From Phoenix dactylifera (taxonomy: Eukaryota > Streptophyta > Magnoliopsida > Arecales > Arecaceae): a DNA stretch of 64,000 nucleotides. Both the position numbers and the translations under genes were made by a program. The notes under the pieces are model-generated. The model saw only the letters and a list, made by a program, of their open reading frames with translations, was not told where the DNA came from and did not search any database. The stretch lies in assembly GCF_009389715.1 (NCBI RefSeq), contig NC_052399.1, positions 29,521,146 through 29,585,145 of the forward strand, written 5' to 3'. This document shows positions 1-11,479 of the stretch, in pieces; within the stretch, counting starts at the first letter, position 1, and each line of letters opens with the position of its first letter.

Positions 1-540
1 CGGCGGCGGTCGGCATCACTTCAAGCCTTGCACGAGCGGCGAATGCGGGCAGTAGGGGACAGGGGATGGTGCAAGGTGGGGGCAGTCAAGCGGCAAATGC
101 CCATGCGACACGCGGCGAAGCAGCCGTTGACGGTGCAATCCGGCGGCAGTCGGTATACTTCGAGACTCGCACGAGCGGCGAATGCGAGCATGGCGGCCAG
201 TTGGGGACCAGGGAGCCGTCCTTCGAAGCGGCTTTCGAGACGGTCGATTCAGATGGGGTGCTTCGACATTTTGGGTTTAGAGATGTTGGTCTCCCAAGGC
301 ACAACCAAGGCACAAAAGGACTCGGTGTTTGTCTTTGGATATTATTAAAAATCTAAGACGTTTGACACCCTTTTGTGGCAATTACTGCTAGATTTTTTCT
401 GCAGCGAGGACCAAATTTATGATAGCTTTATGATATCTCTGCCTGGCGGCCGTAGGGGATGGTGCAAGATGGCGGCAGTCAGGTGGCCTTTGGCGGATGG
501 GATGATGAACTCGCCGCCTTTAGGAGCACAAGATTTTAAA
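1..540. repeat. GC-rich degenerate direct repeats
   Basis: Two imperfect copies of a GC-rich block lie about 140 bases apart. Both contain the core CACGAGCGGCGAATGCG, near 31 and 168. A second motif beginning AGGGGATGGTGCAAG occurs near 61 and again near 453. No coding assignment is possible: the open frames here are mutually overlapping and look like chance products of GC-rich sequence. It may be an old transposon terminus cut by the window edge. Confidence 0.5.
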
Positions 541-2390
541 ATTAATCCAACACGCCTATCATAGAACAATACGCACCACAGAACAACCAATTAAACAAAA
601 TTTTGTACTGGAAAATGTTCAACTTGACTTGGACATCTATATGAAAAATGAATTGGTGACGCTGAACTTAACGCCAAAAAGTAGAATAACCTATCAAAGT
701 AGCAGTTTTCAACTTGGAGAGTCTTCACAGGTTTGAGTTTGTATGACAAAGTTGCACGTTTAAAATCACAATCTATATGCTCAAGTCATCCATCAAGCTG
801 AAAAAACTTTCTCCTGCAGGATGGCTCGAATGATAGTTGACTTTTAGGCGGTACATGTGTTTAGGGAGGCGAACCGGACAGCAGACTGGGTCACCTTCTT
901 TGTCGTCCGGCACTCCGGTGGTTTTCTGTGGACGTCTGATGCAGACGTCCCTCCATAGTTATACTTTTTTACTTTTCTGTGATTTGGAGGGCTGTACTCA
1001 CATTCGAGCTATATATGAGATGAGTAGCCGTTTTTACCAAAAAAAAAAAAAAAAGTAAAAATCCTACTTCTGTATCATATTGTGAATAACATTATAGTGA
1101 AAGTAAGAATTTCTTTTTGAGAAAATATTCATAAATTGTAACTGCCTTTATTCAATCCATTGAAAAATGAATGGTAATTATGAATCTTTAAAACTCAATT
1201 TTGCATAAACACCATACGTGAAATATTATACAAGAGGATAAAAATTATAAGAAAATATTGCTTCATATTTTTTGCTCTTTTAAGTGATAAAATCTTGCAT
1301 CTACCAAGGTGATCCAACATTCTAGGGCATCTCCTCATACTCAGTGATACTGTCTTTCAGTTGTTTCCTCACTAGTCACCTTTGCAACTGTCTCACTTGA
1401 TTTTTAGCATTCTATGAAGGAAAATTTTAGGAGGAGGTCAATCAACATTGGGTGAAAGTTGTGGCAACATGCATCTCCCTCCTAGCTCAACATCTATGGT
1501 AATGCATTCTGCACCTCTTTTTCTATTTAATTTGTGAACTCCAAATAGTCAATTATTCCAGATTCTGCTTGTGACATAGTTCATCATGCATCTCTTAGAA
1601 CATTTGTTTCTCTACTTTTCGATCAAAAAATGATGATGGATATTATTTTTGTCCATTAGCGACTATTGCCCTTAGTTTTAACTTATGAACCATCATGCTA
1701 ATCTCAAAATAATTTTGCTTGCAGAGTCCACGCTTGGATCTCCTGAAATAGTAACTATTTTTGTTCCCACACAGAAGATCTGTACCTATCACCTAACTTT
1801 AGCTCCTTTTGCAACATCCTGTAAATGAACCATCGTGTCCTTGTCTAAGTTGAAAGATGTTGTAGTTAGTTGGATATTAAGTAAGTCTATGCACCTCTCC
1901 TCATTCTTTTGACCATAATTTTACATCAAAATAAAGTCAAATAGATTAAACCCTAAAAATGACCCAACATGCACTCATCTCTCCCAGCATAATTAAACCA
2001 CTAATCACTTGATGCCGCATCTCCTTTTAGTAGTTAAAAGAGGCTGGAAAGGTAAAACAACCTTGTTCTTAGACGTACTTTTCTTTTTAGTTAGAATAAA
2101 ATTCTAATCTCCTGGAGAGGCGCTGCATGCAAGACTCTGAATTGGGACTTCCAATTAGGATTCATGGTAGTCCTTCAGCATATACAAACCTTTTTTATTA
2201 AATATTTATTTAGTTACCTTAGCAAAACACAGATATCTCTACTAGGGGTGAGAGAAACTTAAGCTCTCCAACTTCATAAAAACGTTTAAGAAGAAAAGTG
2301 AAAAAAATTAAATAAATAAGAAAGACTAAATGGAAATGGAAAATAAAAATATCCCAATGACCAATTAGAACAAGCCACAAGGTGAACACT
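541..2390. other. AT-rich intergenic stretch, no gene seen
   Basis: No open frame with a recognisable product was found. It is ordinary AT-rich plant intergenic DNA with a short poly-A run near 1039-1054. I see no terminal repeats or structure that would define an element. Confidence 0.5.
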
Positions 2391-4130
2391 AGCTAGATGG
2401 CTTTTTTTTTGTGTGGGTATGTGTGTGTTTTTTGGTAACATATAGATGGTTATCAATGCACTAGCTATTACACCTCTCCTCTCCTTTGGAAAGATGGTTT
2501 TAGTTTAAATTTTGGATGATGCATCCCTAAGTACTTAAATCTAGGTATTTATCATGAATGGATCTCCTAATCTATCTACAAAAATAATTAAATATTAAAT
2601 ATTGGGATTTATGTATCTTGTAATTTGACTTGGATCTTAATACTCCCTTCCTTCTGCATTTAGAAAACAAATAGTTCTCACCACGCGCCACCTATTGCCA
2701 TTGGTAAAGACGTTTGTTGGTTGGGCCCAGCCCACGGTCTACTAAGCACTTCTTGAGACTTGAATGGGCTCGACTAAATTATTCTACAGCTGATACACCG
2801 CGCCACGGCTAGCAAACCATGCCATATCTTTTAAACATTCCCCTTGATGAGTGAATTCAGGGCCATCCAAAATCAGCAGCAAAAATCTCCACCCATCTCA
2901 CGGCCGAAGCAGTCCGCAACCCAGGCCTCAGGTTCAAATAGTTACGTGGAAAAAAAGCTATGCTTAGGCTTGTGGTCAAGGAAAGGCAGCTAAAGATCAT
3001 ACAAGAAACCTAAAACAACCGATTGTTAATTTGATGAGCCCAGGACGTATCAGATACAGTGCCTACATCTAGAGATGTGGTTATTGGTATGCCGTGCAAT
3101 GGCAGCCTCCTTTTCTTCTTTTTTTTTTCCTTCTGTACCCAGTAAATGCGAGAGCCGTCTTGAATAGGCGTAGGCTAAGCATCCCTTCGACCTGCCCCGG
3201 GTGTGAGGCAGAGGAATTTGTCGATCATGTCCATTTTCAGTGTTGTAGAGCAGAGTAAGTCTAGAGATTGATCAATGTCCCATTAAAGATTTGTCGCATG
3301 ATGATCTCAAGTGACGCTTTCCTTCAGATGTTGAGAAGGTGGTCGACCACACCTCATTGCAGACCTGGGGTGATTATGGATGCTTATGTTGCTTAGCATC
3401 TATATTCCATTCCTTCCCTCATCTCACACTCGAGTCCTTTGAAATGCAGGTTTTGGTCCATGCTAACTTCTACACACACACACAAAAAAAAAGCTTCCTT
3501 CTTTCCTTTTTTTTTTTTTAATGTCCATCTTTCTTTCCGAACCAAACTCATGGCCGAAGTAGTCTGCATCACCGCACCCCGCCCCAATCTAATCCTTCTC
3601 TTCTTCTCCATCGTCTGCATCGGCGCTGTCGGATTCCTTCTCCCATCCCCGGAAGGCCTCGACCCGGCCTCCATTGCATACCTCTTCTCCAGTCTCCTCG
3701 TCTTCAAGGTCGGGCTCATCCTCATCTAGGTTGCGGTCTCCGGCGTGCCTTTGCGGCCGGTCTACGCCCAGCTATTGACAATAGTGGGCGCGGCAGGGTC
3801 TATTGCCACGCTCCATGCTTACCACTCAGCAGGGCGCACCATCCCTGCCGCGCTCCATGCTTACCACTCAGCAGGGCGCACCATAGGTTGTCTGACTCCA
3901 AGATGAATCTGGCCATATGTCCCGCCGCCAAAATTTCTCTCCTCGCCGCCAATGAATGCATGCCCAATCCATCGAGCTTGATCGGTGGACACATCACCTC
4001 CCATACCACCAAGTGAATGCTACCTCTGTCCTCCTTTCTATCCCAGATGAAGTTTCCGAATAGTTGCTTCATGGCCATGCGGTCAAGATGCACGATGCGA
4101 GTTTTTATATATTCATTGATGCGTCTCTCA
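2391..4130. repeat. Segmental duplication, copy 1
   Basis: This block matches 12966-15830 in the same order. It shares the poly-T/GTGTGGG start, the TTGGTTGGGCCCAGCCCACG stretch (near 2720 and 14250), a block around CATACAAGAAACCTAAAACA, the small gene A, and the antisense LINE fragment. Copy 1 keeps about 165 bases (near 2800-2940) that copy 2 lacks. Copy 2 carries a solo LTR and about 500 bases of other sequence instead. Confidence 0.8.
3550..3729 (+). pseudogene. Small three-TM membrane protein A1, nonsense-truncated
   Basis: The reading frame starts MAEVVCITAPRPNL and encodes two hydrophobic segments (about residues 13-32 and 41-59), then stops at codon 60 (TAG). The open paralogue A3 at 16851 has TAC (Tyr) there. 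Beyond the stop the frame stays open and similar to A3 (VAVSGVPLRPVYAQLL) to about 3812, where it joins antisense LINE sequence. The 59-residue product would lack the third membrane segment. The start ATG is chosen because its context (CCAAACTCATGGC) is shared by all three A copies behind a common pyrimidine-rich leader. I recognise no family and infer no function. The shared stop with A2 suggests a pseudogene, although a short peptide cannot be excluded. Confidence 0.6.
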
Positions 4131-4207
4131 ACAAGAAGCACTAGAAATTCGAGGACATGAGATGCTTTTCCGGTACTGTATCGGTATCGGCTAAATGGTG
4201 ATCCCAC
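3812..4207 (-). pseudogene. LINE (L1-type) reverse transcriptase C-terminal fragment
   Basis: Read on the minus strand, the frame contains KQLFGNFIWDRKEDRGSIH, then VVWEVMCPPIKLDGLGMHSL and a WCALLSGKHG block. This is the layout of the region after the catalytic core of plant L1-type LINEs: an FxWG-like block, a W-x-x-VC-P-K-GGLG block, then N/ALLxKW. No catalytic YADD box or endonuclease is present, so it is a 5'-truncated relic. It is joined directly to the 3' part of gene A1. A 33-base unit ending in CAGCAGGGCGCACCA is tandemly duplicated at the junction (3819-3885). Confidence 0.65.
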
Positions 4208-4433
4208 CTCATTTAGTTAATCCATTGCAATCTCATTTGCAACTTTCCAAAAGAAAATTTTAAATTGCAGCTATTAAAGTTGCATCCATCTAAACAAACA
4301 AATTTCAGCTATATGCAAATGTAATTGCTGCAATTTCAGTCGCATGCAACATTTATTATAATGTATCTGTAGCTAAGGGCTCTCTCTTGTTGTGCTTAAA
4401 GAATAAGCTCAATACTAGGGAAAATCTTCAGAG

Positions 4434-4590
4434 GAACCGAAGGCGATTGGACTTCTCTACAGCTTTAATTAAAGTCATCTTTCTGAAGTCGTCTGAACCG
4501 GAGGCGATTGGACTTCTCTACAGAGTTAATTTAAGTCATATTTCTGAAGTCGTCTGAACCGGAGGCGATTGGACTTCTCTACAGCTTTGG
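4434..4590. repeat. 61-bp tandem repeat, 2.5 copies
   Basis: Units beginning GAACCGGAGGCGATTGG start at 4434, 4495 and 4556, an exact 61-base period. The second and third starts are nearly identical and the last unit is partial. No coding role is visible. Confidence 0.85.
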
Positions 4591-5861
4591 AAAACCTTGG
4601 GTAGAATAGTCAGGGGCTTAACTGGGATCGAAGGATCAGATTGTTCCTTTTGTGAAGCTGCCCCACGTGCTTCTGTTAGGTGAAGCTATTATATTCATAG
4701 TCTTTTTCTCTTTGGATACTCCCCCTTGCTGTTCCTGTTCTGTCCTTCCTCTTTTTTTTTTTTGCCCTTTTCCTTCTTCATATGTTTACTTCTCATCTGT
4801 AACACACCGATTGTCATGTAATTCTTTTAGTTCTTTTTAATAGATTGGATGGCTTCTGCCTCCCCCTCCATCGAAAAAATCTCTAATTACGGGAAGCAAG
4901 TGTTCTCTCAAGTGTCATCGGCAAGTTGGGACGACCGATAAGGAGATTGGCAAATCACTATGTGCTTCATGCCACTTTGAAACAGAAAATGGACATAGAT
5001 TCATATGGAGTGCTGTAGCACTATAATCGTATATTATGTATTAATATATGTTATGTTTTATTATGCTCTGTTATATAATACTATGCAATGTCCTTTATGA
5101 TAATTTTGTCATATAAATGTACTTTTTCATTTTGTTTAACAAACACATGTTAGAGTGCCACAGTATTTTATAAATATAGTTACCAAACAACAAATAGCTT
5201 TATATAAAATCTCTACTTCAGAAAGCTTTACCGCCAACAGCTCTTTCAAACAGGGCTTTAGGCTTAGTCTAGTCCAAAATCATGAGAAACCAGACCTCTC
5301 CCATAAGGGCCTGTCTTTGGAGGAGAAATCCTAGGCATGTGATCAAAAAATGAAAGAGCATAAAGAGTGGGACGAGGATATCAAAGGATGTACCGTTGAT
5401 AACAACAGGAGACACAGCGTAGCAGTTGAACCACAATTGGTTCTTTTTTGCCTTTTTCTGATCCATTTTGACTATGATGTATCGAAGTAGTTCACGCATT
5501 CAAATAGATCTGATGTTTTGGCTGACAAATTAGCAAGTCGTGGGTAATCTCAGTGGCTGACATCCTCAGCAAGAAACCTTTGCGCGATGCTATTAATTAT
5601 GCCTGGAATGCAAGACAGAATACAGATGGTCGCAAAGTTTCGCATAGTTTCTAATCCGGCATGGTCCCAAAAGTTTCTAATCCGACTCAGCAAGAGACTC
5701 AGGTTTTTTAAAAATTCCAAGACGTACGAAAGTCGGCATCCCCGTCATTATAAGCATCTCAAAGGGGGAAGGCAAAGGTCCTGGGCAATCTCAACTCTTT
5801 GACTTTCCGGTATTCCCGTCTTTTCTCTCTCATTTTCTTTCATTTCATTTCAGGGGATCCG
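4591..5861. other. Intergenic stretch with LINE-like debris
   Basis: No gene is assignable. Around 5470-5545 the plus strand encodes a short string resembling the end of a LINE RNase H domain (NRSDVLADKLASRG), interrupted by stops. The T-rich stretch near 4730-4850 resembles the 3' end of a LINE. The rest is AT-rich and unremarkable. Confidence 0.35.
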
Positions 5862-6188
5862 ATGGTCTTCTACGACCCCCGCCAAGCTCCGACAGAGCAC
5901 ACAATCCGCCGCAAGCTGGTGGCGGTCGCCATGTTTGCCCTCTGTGTCGCCTTTGGAGGGTTCGTGCTGGCGGGCCCTCAGTCGAGGCTCATATTCCAGA
6001 TGATGATTCTGATTTCCAATTTCACAGTCTTCATCCTTGGCCTGCTGGTGATCTACTTCTTTATGCCAAACTCCACCGGGATACCAGGGCTCCCAATCTC
6101 TGCCGATAGATTGATCTCGGTGACTCTAGCCGTATCCGTTGCTTCCATGTTCCTTAATTCCACTTGTCTCCTTCTGGTGGCCGGCTAA
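5862..6188 (+). CDS. Small three-TM membrane protein B
   Basis: The 108-residue frame begins MVFYDPRQAPTEHTIRRK. Three hydrophobic stretches follow, at about residues 20-39, 44-68 and 83-106. The second contains FILGLLVIYFF, matching FKVGLVLIYVA in A3 and FILGLLLSYVF in C. A short polar loop and a third hydrophobic segment follow in each, so I group B with A and C as one divergent family. The frame is open 21 codons further upstream, but that part is encoded by a pyrimidine-rich stretch ending in CAG that looks like leader or an intron acceptor, so the ATG at 5862 is preferred. I recognise no known domain, and function is unknown. It probably sits in a membrane, but no targeting signal is evident. 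Confidence 0.55.
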   Translation: MVFYDPRQAPTEHTIRRKLVAVAMFALCVAFGGFVLAGPQSRLIFQMMILISNFTVFILGLLVIYFFMPNSTGIPGLPISADRLISVTLAVSVASMFLNSTCLLLVAG

Positions 6189-6420
6189 TCGATTTGGACC
6201 AATAGATGATACTCAAGGAACGAGAGCTTTGCTTTGTTCGATGTTAGTAGTGTTTTACCAGTGTTTGCTTCACTCTGTTCTGTTTGTTGAGTTCTTCAAG
6301 TGAATGGGGATTGGTGTTGTTTGCTTCTACTGCCTAGATTATTCTTTTGCACGCTTTTGTGTTGTTTTTAAGTAAAAAATGTGTACCGAGGGGTACGACC
6401 CGGTTTGGTAATTCTTTATC

Positions 6421-7250
6421 AAAAGAGGGGAGGGAAAGGGCATCTTAATGATCGATGAAAGGTGAATCAGATCCTCTGCCCCGCTCTCTCCCTCTGTTTT
6501 ATGTTCGTTTCTTTTTCCCCCCTTCATTTATCTGAACCATACTCTCTGAAATTTTGAGGGAAAAAGGATTTGCTGTTATGATGAAAACCTTAGCCTCGAT
6601 CCCTCTCTTCCTATTTTCCGTCCTAACGAATTGATGGCGAGGCAGCTTGGATGGTCACGATGGCAACCGCTGCAGCCCTTCCTTTCGGAGAAGGGTTCCG
6701 AAGAAAGGGGAGAGGGGAAGGTAATTTTTTAATTTCTTTCTTGTTCTTTATTACGTTCTTTAATTTGTTCCCATCTTCTGCTTCCTCTCTCTTGTTCTCT
6801 TCTTTTTCTCTCTAATTAAATATTTGGGGTGACGATGATGATGATCATCATCTCTATCATGCGATTTGAGCTTTTAAACAATGGTCGTATGCGAACGGGT
6901 CAACCTCTAAATCCCTGAATCCTAAATCTTGTAATTCTTAGATTCTTGGTGGGCAAACCCAATATCCCTGAACCCTAAATCCTATGTTTCTTTGGGGTTC
7001 TAAACCTTAGTTCTTAGATTCCTGGGCTTGGAAAATCCTAAGCCTCGATCCTCTCTTGGTGCTTTCCGTTCTAATGGATTGATGGGGAGGCAGCTCGGAT
7101 GGCGGCCAAAGGCAACTGCTGCAGCCATTTCTTTAGGAGAAGGGCAGAGAATAGAGGGGAGAGGGAAAGAGGGAAGGGCATCTGACGATGTGATCGAAGA
7201 AAGGTGAATCTGAGCTTTGCCCCCCATTTCCTTCCTCTATTTTTATTTTA
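6421..7250. repeat. Tandemly duplicated segment downstream of gene B
   Basis: Two blocks recur. The first, around 6585-6720, recurs at about 7035-7175 and shares AGCCTCGATCC and GATGG-GAGGCAGCT-GGATGG. The second, with AGAGGGGAG-GGAAAGGGCATCT at about 6421-6520, recurs at about 7150-7250. The copies are clearly diverged. There is no convincing reading frame in either. It is probably an old tandem duplication or a decayed element. Confidence 0.6.
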
Positions 7251-7507
7251 TTTTACTTTTTTTTCCATTTCTTTGATTGCAATTTTGTTTTCTAGGGTTA
7301 GGGTTTTTGATGTTATGACAAGAGTTTACTTTTAACGACAGCTTTCCTTTTTCTTTGTTTCTTTTGCATTTGCATGTTATTTATGATGTTATGATTTTTT
7401 TTAAAAAATTTGGCCCCAAAGATGCTGGGGGATTTCTGAACATTTATGACTAGTCTAGCATGGGATCCGAGCCCCTGCTGTTTTCCCACAAACGGTGAGG
7501 GATCCGC

Positions 7508-7508
<1 letters not shown>

Positions 7509-7542
<34 letters not shown>
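7509..7542. repeat. (CT)n microsatellite
   Basis: An uninterrupted CT dinucleotide run of about 17 units lies inside otherwise unannotated sequence. Confidence 0.95.
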
Positions 7543-7545
<3 letters not shown>

Positions 7546-7854
7546 CTCCTCATCCATGGCTTCTCTCTTCCCAGAGGGAAAAGTGGGGAGGAGACGAGAG
7601 GACGCCGTTGGTTTTCCCCGCAAGCCCGGATTGGTTCTTATTATCGAAATCGTTGGATCGAAAGCATTCCGCGTGGCACCAATCTACCGCTGCACAGCCC
7701 GCCGCTCATGTTATATCACGTATAAATATTAATATCAAATTGTATTTGCTGGCAATAATAGCCTGCGGTATTTAATTGGTCTTCCACACTAATGTAACTA
7801 AGCTTGTGACTCTAACAAATAACATTATGTTTTGGTGTGCGTCGCGCGCGGGTG

Positions 7855-7894
7855 AGAGAGACAAAGACAGAGACAGAGACAGAGACAGAGAGAA
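7855..7894. repeat. (GAGACA)n simple repeat
   Basis: About six imperfect GAGACA/AAGACA hexamers lie in a row. Confidence 0.9.
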
Positions 7895-9690
7895 GGGGCT
7901 GCGTGGCTTGGGGGCGGAGGACGTCGTGTCGTTTCCGAATACCCTGACAAAAAACGTCAGCCTCTTCCTCTTTGCATAGAAAAAGTTATATCCTACTTGC
8001 TTTCTCGCTGTCACTCTCTCTCCCTCTGCACGAGCAAGCCACATTGGTCCCCAGAACGTGGCGCGTTTTTTTTTTTTTTCCCTTACATTTTTTTTTGCTG
8101 CAAAAAGGAAAAACTATAAAACGACACGATACCCCATAGGTCAGCAGAACGTGGCGTTTAATTGGTCTTCCACAACAAGCTGAAAAGATCTTAATGCCGT
8201 CATGCCAACAAAATAATATTTTATATTAGGACATAGACTCTGCTGCGGTATTTCATTGGCTGGCAATCATTGTCACGGTAGCAACAGACGGTCGTGCCAA
8301 GTCCATAACGACTGATCGTCGTGGACTACCATAAAACTATCCATCTGAAATTTTCCACTTAACAACGGCTGATTACAAGTCACATTCCAAAAACGCACCA
8401 CATCTAGCGATAACATGAACATGTCACGTCTAGCAAAAATCTAGAACAGTCGCCCCTACTTCTTCAATCCATACGATTGTGGAGGAGGCTTGTCGCCAAT
8501 TTGTCATCGATGCAGCGTCCAGGAGAGAAGAGTACCTAAGTTGCTCAAAATTTTTTAGGTTGGAAGCTATGTTATTTTTATTCAGTTTAATCCATCTCAT
8601 CTACTACCCTATGGCTGGGCACACACCCAAACCGAGTTTGGACCAGACCTTGCTAGTACAAAGTGATCCAATCTAGTTTTTGTTGGAGCCATGACTTGAA
8701 TCAAAATCCTGGGTCATAGAATTGAGTTGGATGGAACTCATGAAAGATAAATACCTCATGGCTCATTTGGTCTTGACTATGTCAAGTATGATCCAAAACC
8801 AATCAGCTCTAAATTTGAATCTCAGACGATGTCATCCATGATGATGTAATTCATCTTGGTGGAGTTTTCTACTTATAAATACATATCCTTAATACTCCAC
8901 CTGCTAGCAGAGGAGCTTGAAAAATGGATGAGGATACAGTCATAGATTTTGAGTTAAGAGTTTTTGCTGTCTTTGATCAGGCGGAGCAATTAAATATGTG
9001 ACCGATTTTATACTTATTTATTATGCAAATTAGATTTAGCCGGCTTGGGTGGAAAATATATAACTTCTGTCAAACCTAAACAGGCGCTCGACTCAGGGGT
9101 CTAAAAAGTCACGTCTGGCTCCCTAAAAGAACAAATCATGTCTGAAATGACAAATAGTAAGGTTGTCTTTTCCAGGGCATATGTTTGTTTGTTGCGGAAG
9201 CCTGAATTTGGTGCTTCCAATGCCGATATTTAAATTTATTTAATAATTAAATTAAATCATAACTCGCCCCATCTAACCTATTTAAAGTCTTCTTAATTAA
9301 TTTTTGTTCTGCTTAATTTGATCCGTTTAACTTGTTTAATCTATTTAAAGTTATTTAATTTATTAAAAATTTATTTAATATATTTTACTTATTTAATTTG
9401 ATTATATTTAATCAATGAGTTATATGGGTTGAGTTGAATTATCTAATTAACGAAGGTTGGATTCAAAACTATATTTTTGATTTATTTAATTCGAAATAAT
9501 GAATTTTTTAAATTTTTGATATGTTTAATTCGAAATGATGAATTTTTTTATCTGAGATCTAATTGTCACGTCTAAAAAAAATCTAGAACGGTACCCACTA
9601 CCATTTTTTCAATCCACACGATTATGGAGGAGGCTTGTAGCCAATTTGTCATCACTAGGGATGATGGCTCTACAGCTTCTAACTCGCCGA
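7895..9690. other. Intergenic stretch with paired direct repeats
   Basis: No gene is recognised. A block of about 88 bases at 8422-8508 recurs at 9564-9653, sharing TGTCACGTCTA, ATCTAGAAC and GGAGGAGGCTTGT-GCCAAT. The stretch 9230-9430 is very AT-rich (TTTAATT motifs) and matches the reverse complement of about 11337-11470. Confidence 0.55.
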
Positions 9691-9699
9691 ACTCCTTTC

Positions 9700-9890
9700 C
9701 CACGCCACCAAATAACCTCCCTGATCGCACTGCGACTACGTGGAACCTTCCGTCCTTCCCCTTCCCCATTCGGCCGCCAACTGATGTGAAGTCCGAAAGC
9801 CAATCCGCCGGGGGAGTGCATCATCACAATTCTGGACCCCCGTTACCCTCATATGGGAATGATGGAGCATGATGTCCTCTTCAAATCAGA
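9700..9890 (+). pseudogene. Relic of the 3' end of small membrane gene C
   Basis: The sequence CGGCCGCCAACTGA with flanking TCCGAAAGCCAA and GAGTGCAT matches the last codons, stop and 3' flank of gene C at about 10545-10640. The match fades upstream of about 9740, so the membrane-spanning part is degraded. A frame starting at 9624 runs through the relic but does not give the family's hydrophobic segments. Confidence 0.6.
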
Positions 9891-10241
9891 AGCTGTAGGC
9901 CTCCAACTTGGGTTGGGATCATCTGCAGTGCAGAATTTTATCATGATGATAAAATCCCCTTTTTTAAAACCATATTTTCGGTCCATAGATAATAAAATGT
10001 ATAATTTTTAATCTCTAATAGCTAGTTTAATATTTTAAAATCTAATAGACCCATCATTATTTTTATTTTTTTTTATTGGTTACACGCTAGAAGTCTGAAG
10101 TTATGTTTGACATTTTGTAGCGAGTAGCGACGCCCCAGCTCTTTCCCTACAAATACTCCTTGCCTTGCTTCTTTCTTCCCTACTTCCACCTCTCTTCTTT
10201 CCCCTCCTCTGCACCTCCCTAATTCATTGTGATCAGATCCC

Positions 10242-10562
10242 ATGCCCCGCCGACACCCAGAACGCCCAGCCCGCCGAGTAGGCCACCGCGGGCGAGTCGA
10301 AGTAGTCATGGGTGCCCTCTTCATGGCCGTTGCTGGATCCCTGATTTCCCTTCCACCTCCAGTGCATGGCGAGATGGATTCAGCGTCCATGGAATATCTC
10401 ATTCTGTGTCTCATCACCTTCATCCTCGGCCTTCTCCTTTCGTATGTTTTTATCGCCGACGTACGGTTGCCACCGGTTTTTGCCAATTACTTGGTGGCGG
10501 CTACCGTGGCTGCGACGGTTGCTGTGTTTCTCTATTCCTTCCGCTATCCGGCCGCCAACTGA
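10242..10562 (+). CDS. Small three-TM membrane protein C
   Basis: The frame is 106 residues from the first ATG, with an arginine-rich start (MPRRHPERPARRVGHRGR). An internal ATG at 10308 (MGALFMAVAGS) would give 84 residues and a more family-like length. Hydrophobic segments lie at about residues 23-37, 51-69 and 83-100. The middle one carries FILGLLLSYVF, and PVFANYLVAATVAA after it resembles PVYAQLLTKVGAA in A3. The sequence GEMDSASMEYL before the second segment parallels EGLDPASIAYL in A3. These shared positions are the basis for the family assignment. A truncated relic of C lies just upstream at about 9700-9890. No domain is recognised and function is unknown. The upstream ATG may not be the one used. 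Confidence 0.55.
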   Translation: MPRRHPERPARRVGHRGRVEVVMGALFMAVAGSLISLPPPVHGEMDSASMEYLILCLITFILGLLLSYVFIADVRLPPVFANYLVAATVAATVAVFLYSFRYPAAN

Positions 10563-11336
10563 CAGCAACTCCGAAAGCCAAGCAGCAGGGGAAGTGCATG
10601 GCAGCAGCTCTTTACCTTCATTGGGGGGTGATGGAGAGTGTCTTCTGTTCTGTGAAGTTGGTGGAGGTGGGAAAAGAGTTGTGTGCTTCTAAATCCTACT
10701 TTTCTGGGACATGAATCTTGGATTTGATTCCATGCTTTTGTGGAAAGGAGTTCATCCAAGATGGGCCCTCCAGGCCGCCCCTTTGTATCTTCTCTAGGCT
10801 GCAAAGTTTTATGAGAGTCAGCGCTGTTGGATTATTTTCCTGTATAAAGAACTATGTAAGTTTCAGAGCCAGCACAAATTCCCCGCTAAATCCCCCCAAC
10901 AAAATCCCAGGTGCCGCCAAATCCCCGGGCTTAGCACCCCCACCCCTCGTGCGCCCAAGAATCCAAGCTCATATCCCCCGAGTTCCCCCTCACAAATTCC
11001 TCCCCTCAGCACTCTAAATCTAAATCCTTCCAGAGTTCGCCACCCACCAAAGTTTCCATTCCTCCATAATTTCCGAGAGATTCTTAGTTGGACTAGGCCC
11101 ACCTTCACCCCAAAATCCTCAGACCCCCTACCCTCCACAATTTTCAGGCGAATTACTAGTTGAACTAGATCTCTCAGCTCCGCAGTGGACCAATCAACTA
11201 TAAAACGGTACACACGGGAGGAAGTAATAAAAAAAATAAATATGCAAGCCAAATTTTTGATGGACCTGGGATTGCCCACGAGCTTTGCATTCCCAATTGA
11301 GACACTTATTGATGGTGCGGTCCCTCCTCGTATGAT

Positions 11337-11470
11337 TAAACATCATCAAATTAAACAAATAAAACATATTAAATATTATTTTAGCAAATTAAATAAATTT
11401 AAATGGATTAAATAGGTTAAATTGGTCAGATTAAATTGGACAAAAAATAATTAAGAAGATTTTAAATGAA
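11337..11470. repeat. AT-rich inverted partner of 9230-9430
   Basis: Read as reverse complement, this stretch gives CTATTTAA, TCTTCTTAATTA, TTTTTGT and TTTAATTTG blocks in the same order as 9285-9400. The pair encloses gene C and its relic. A related AT-rich stretch occurs at 39655-39800, so this is a dispersed repeat. Confidence 0.5.
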
Positions 11471-11479
11471 TTAAATAGA

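Noticed and set aside
3439..3549. Upstream extension of A1 to the ATG at 3439
   Set aside because: The extension is encoded by the conserved poly-A/poly-T leader and is not preserved in frame in A2 or A3. The ATG at 3550 is shared by all copies.
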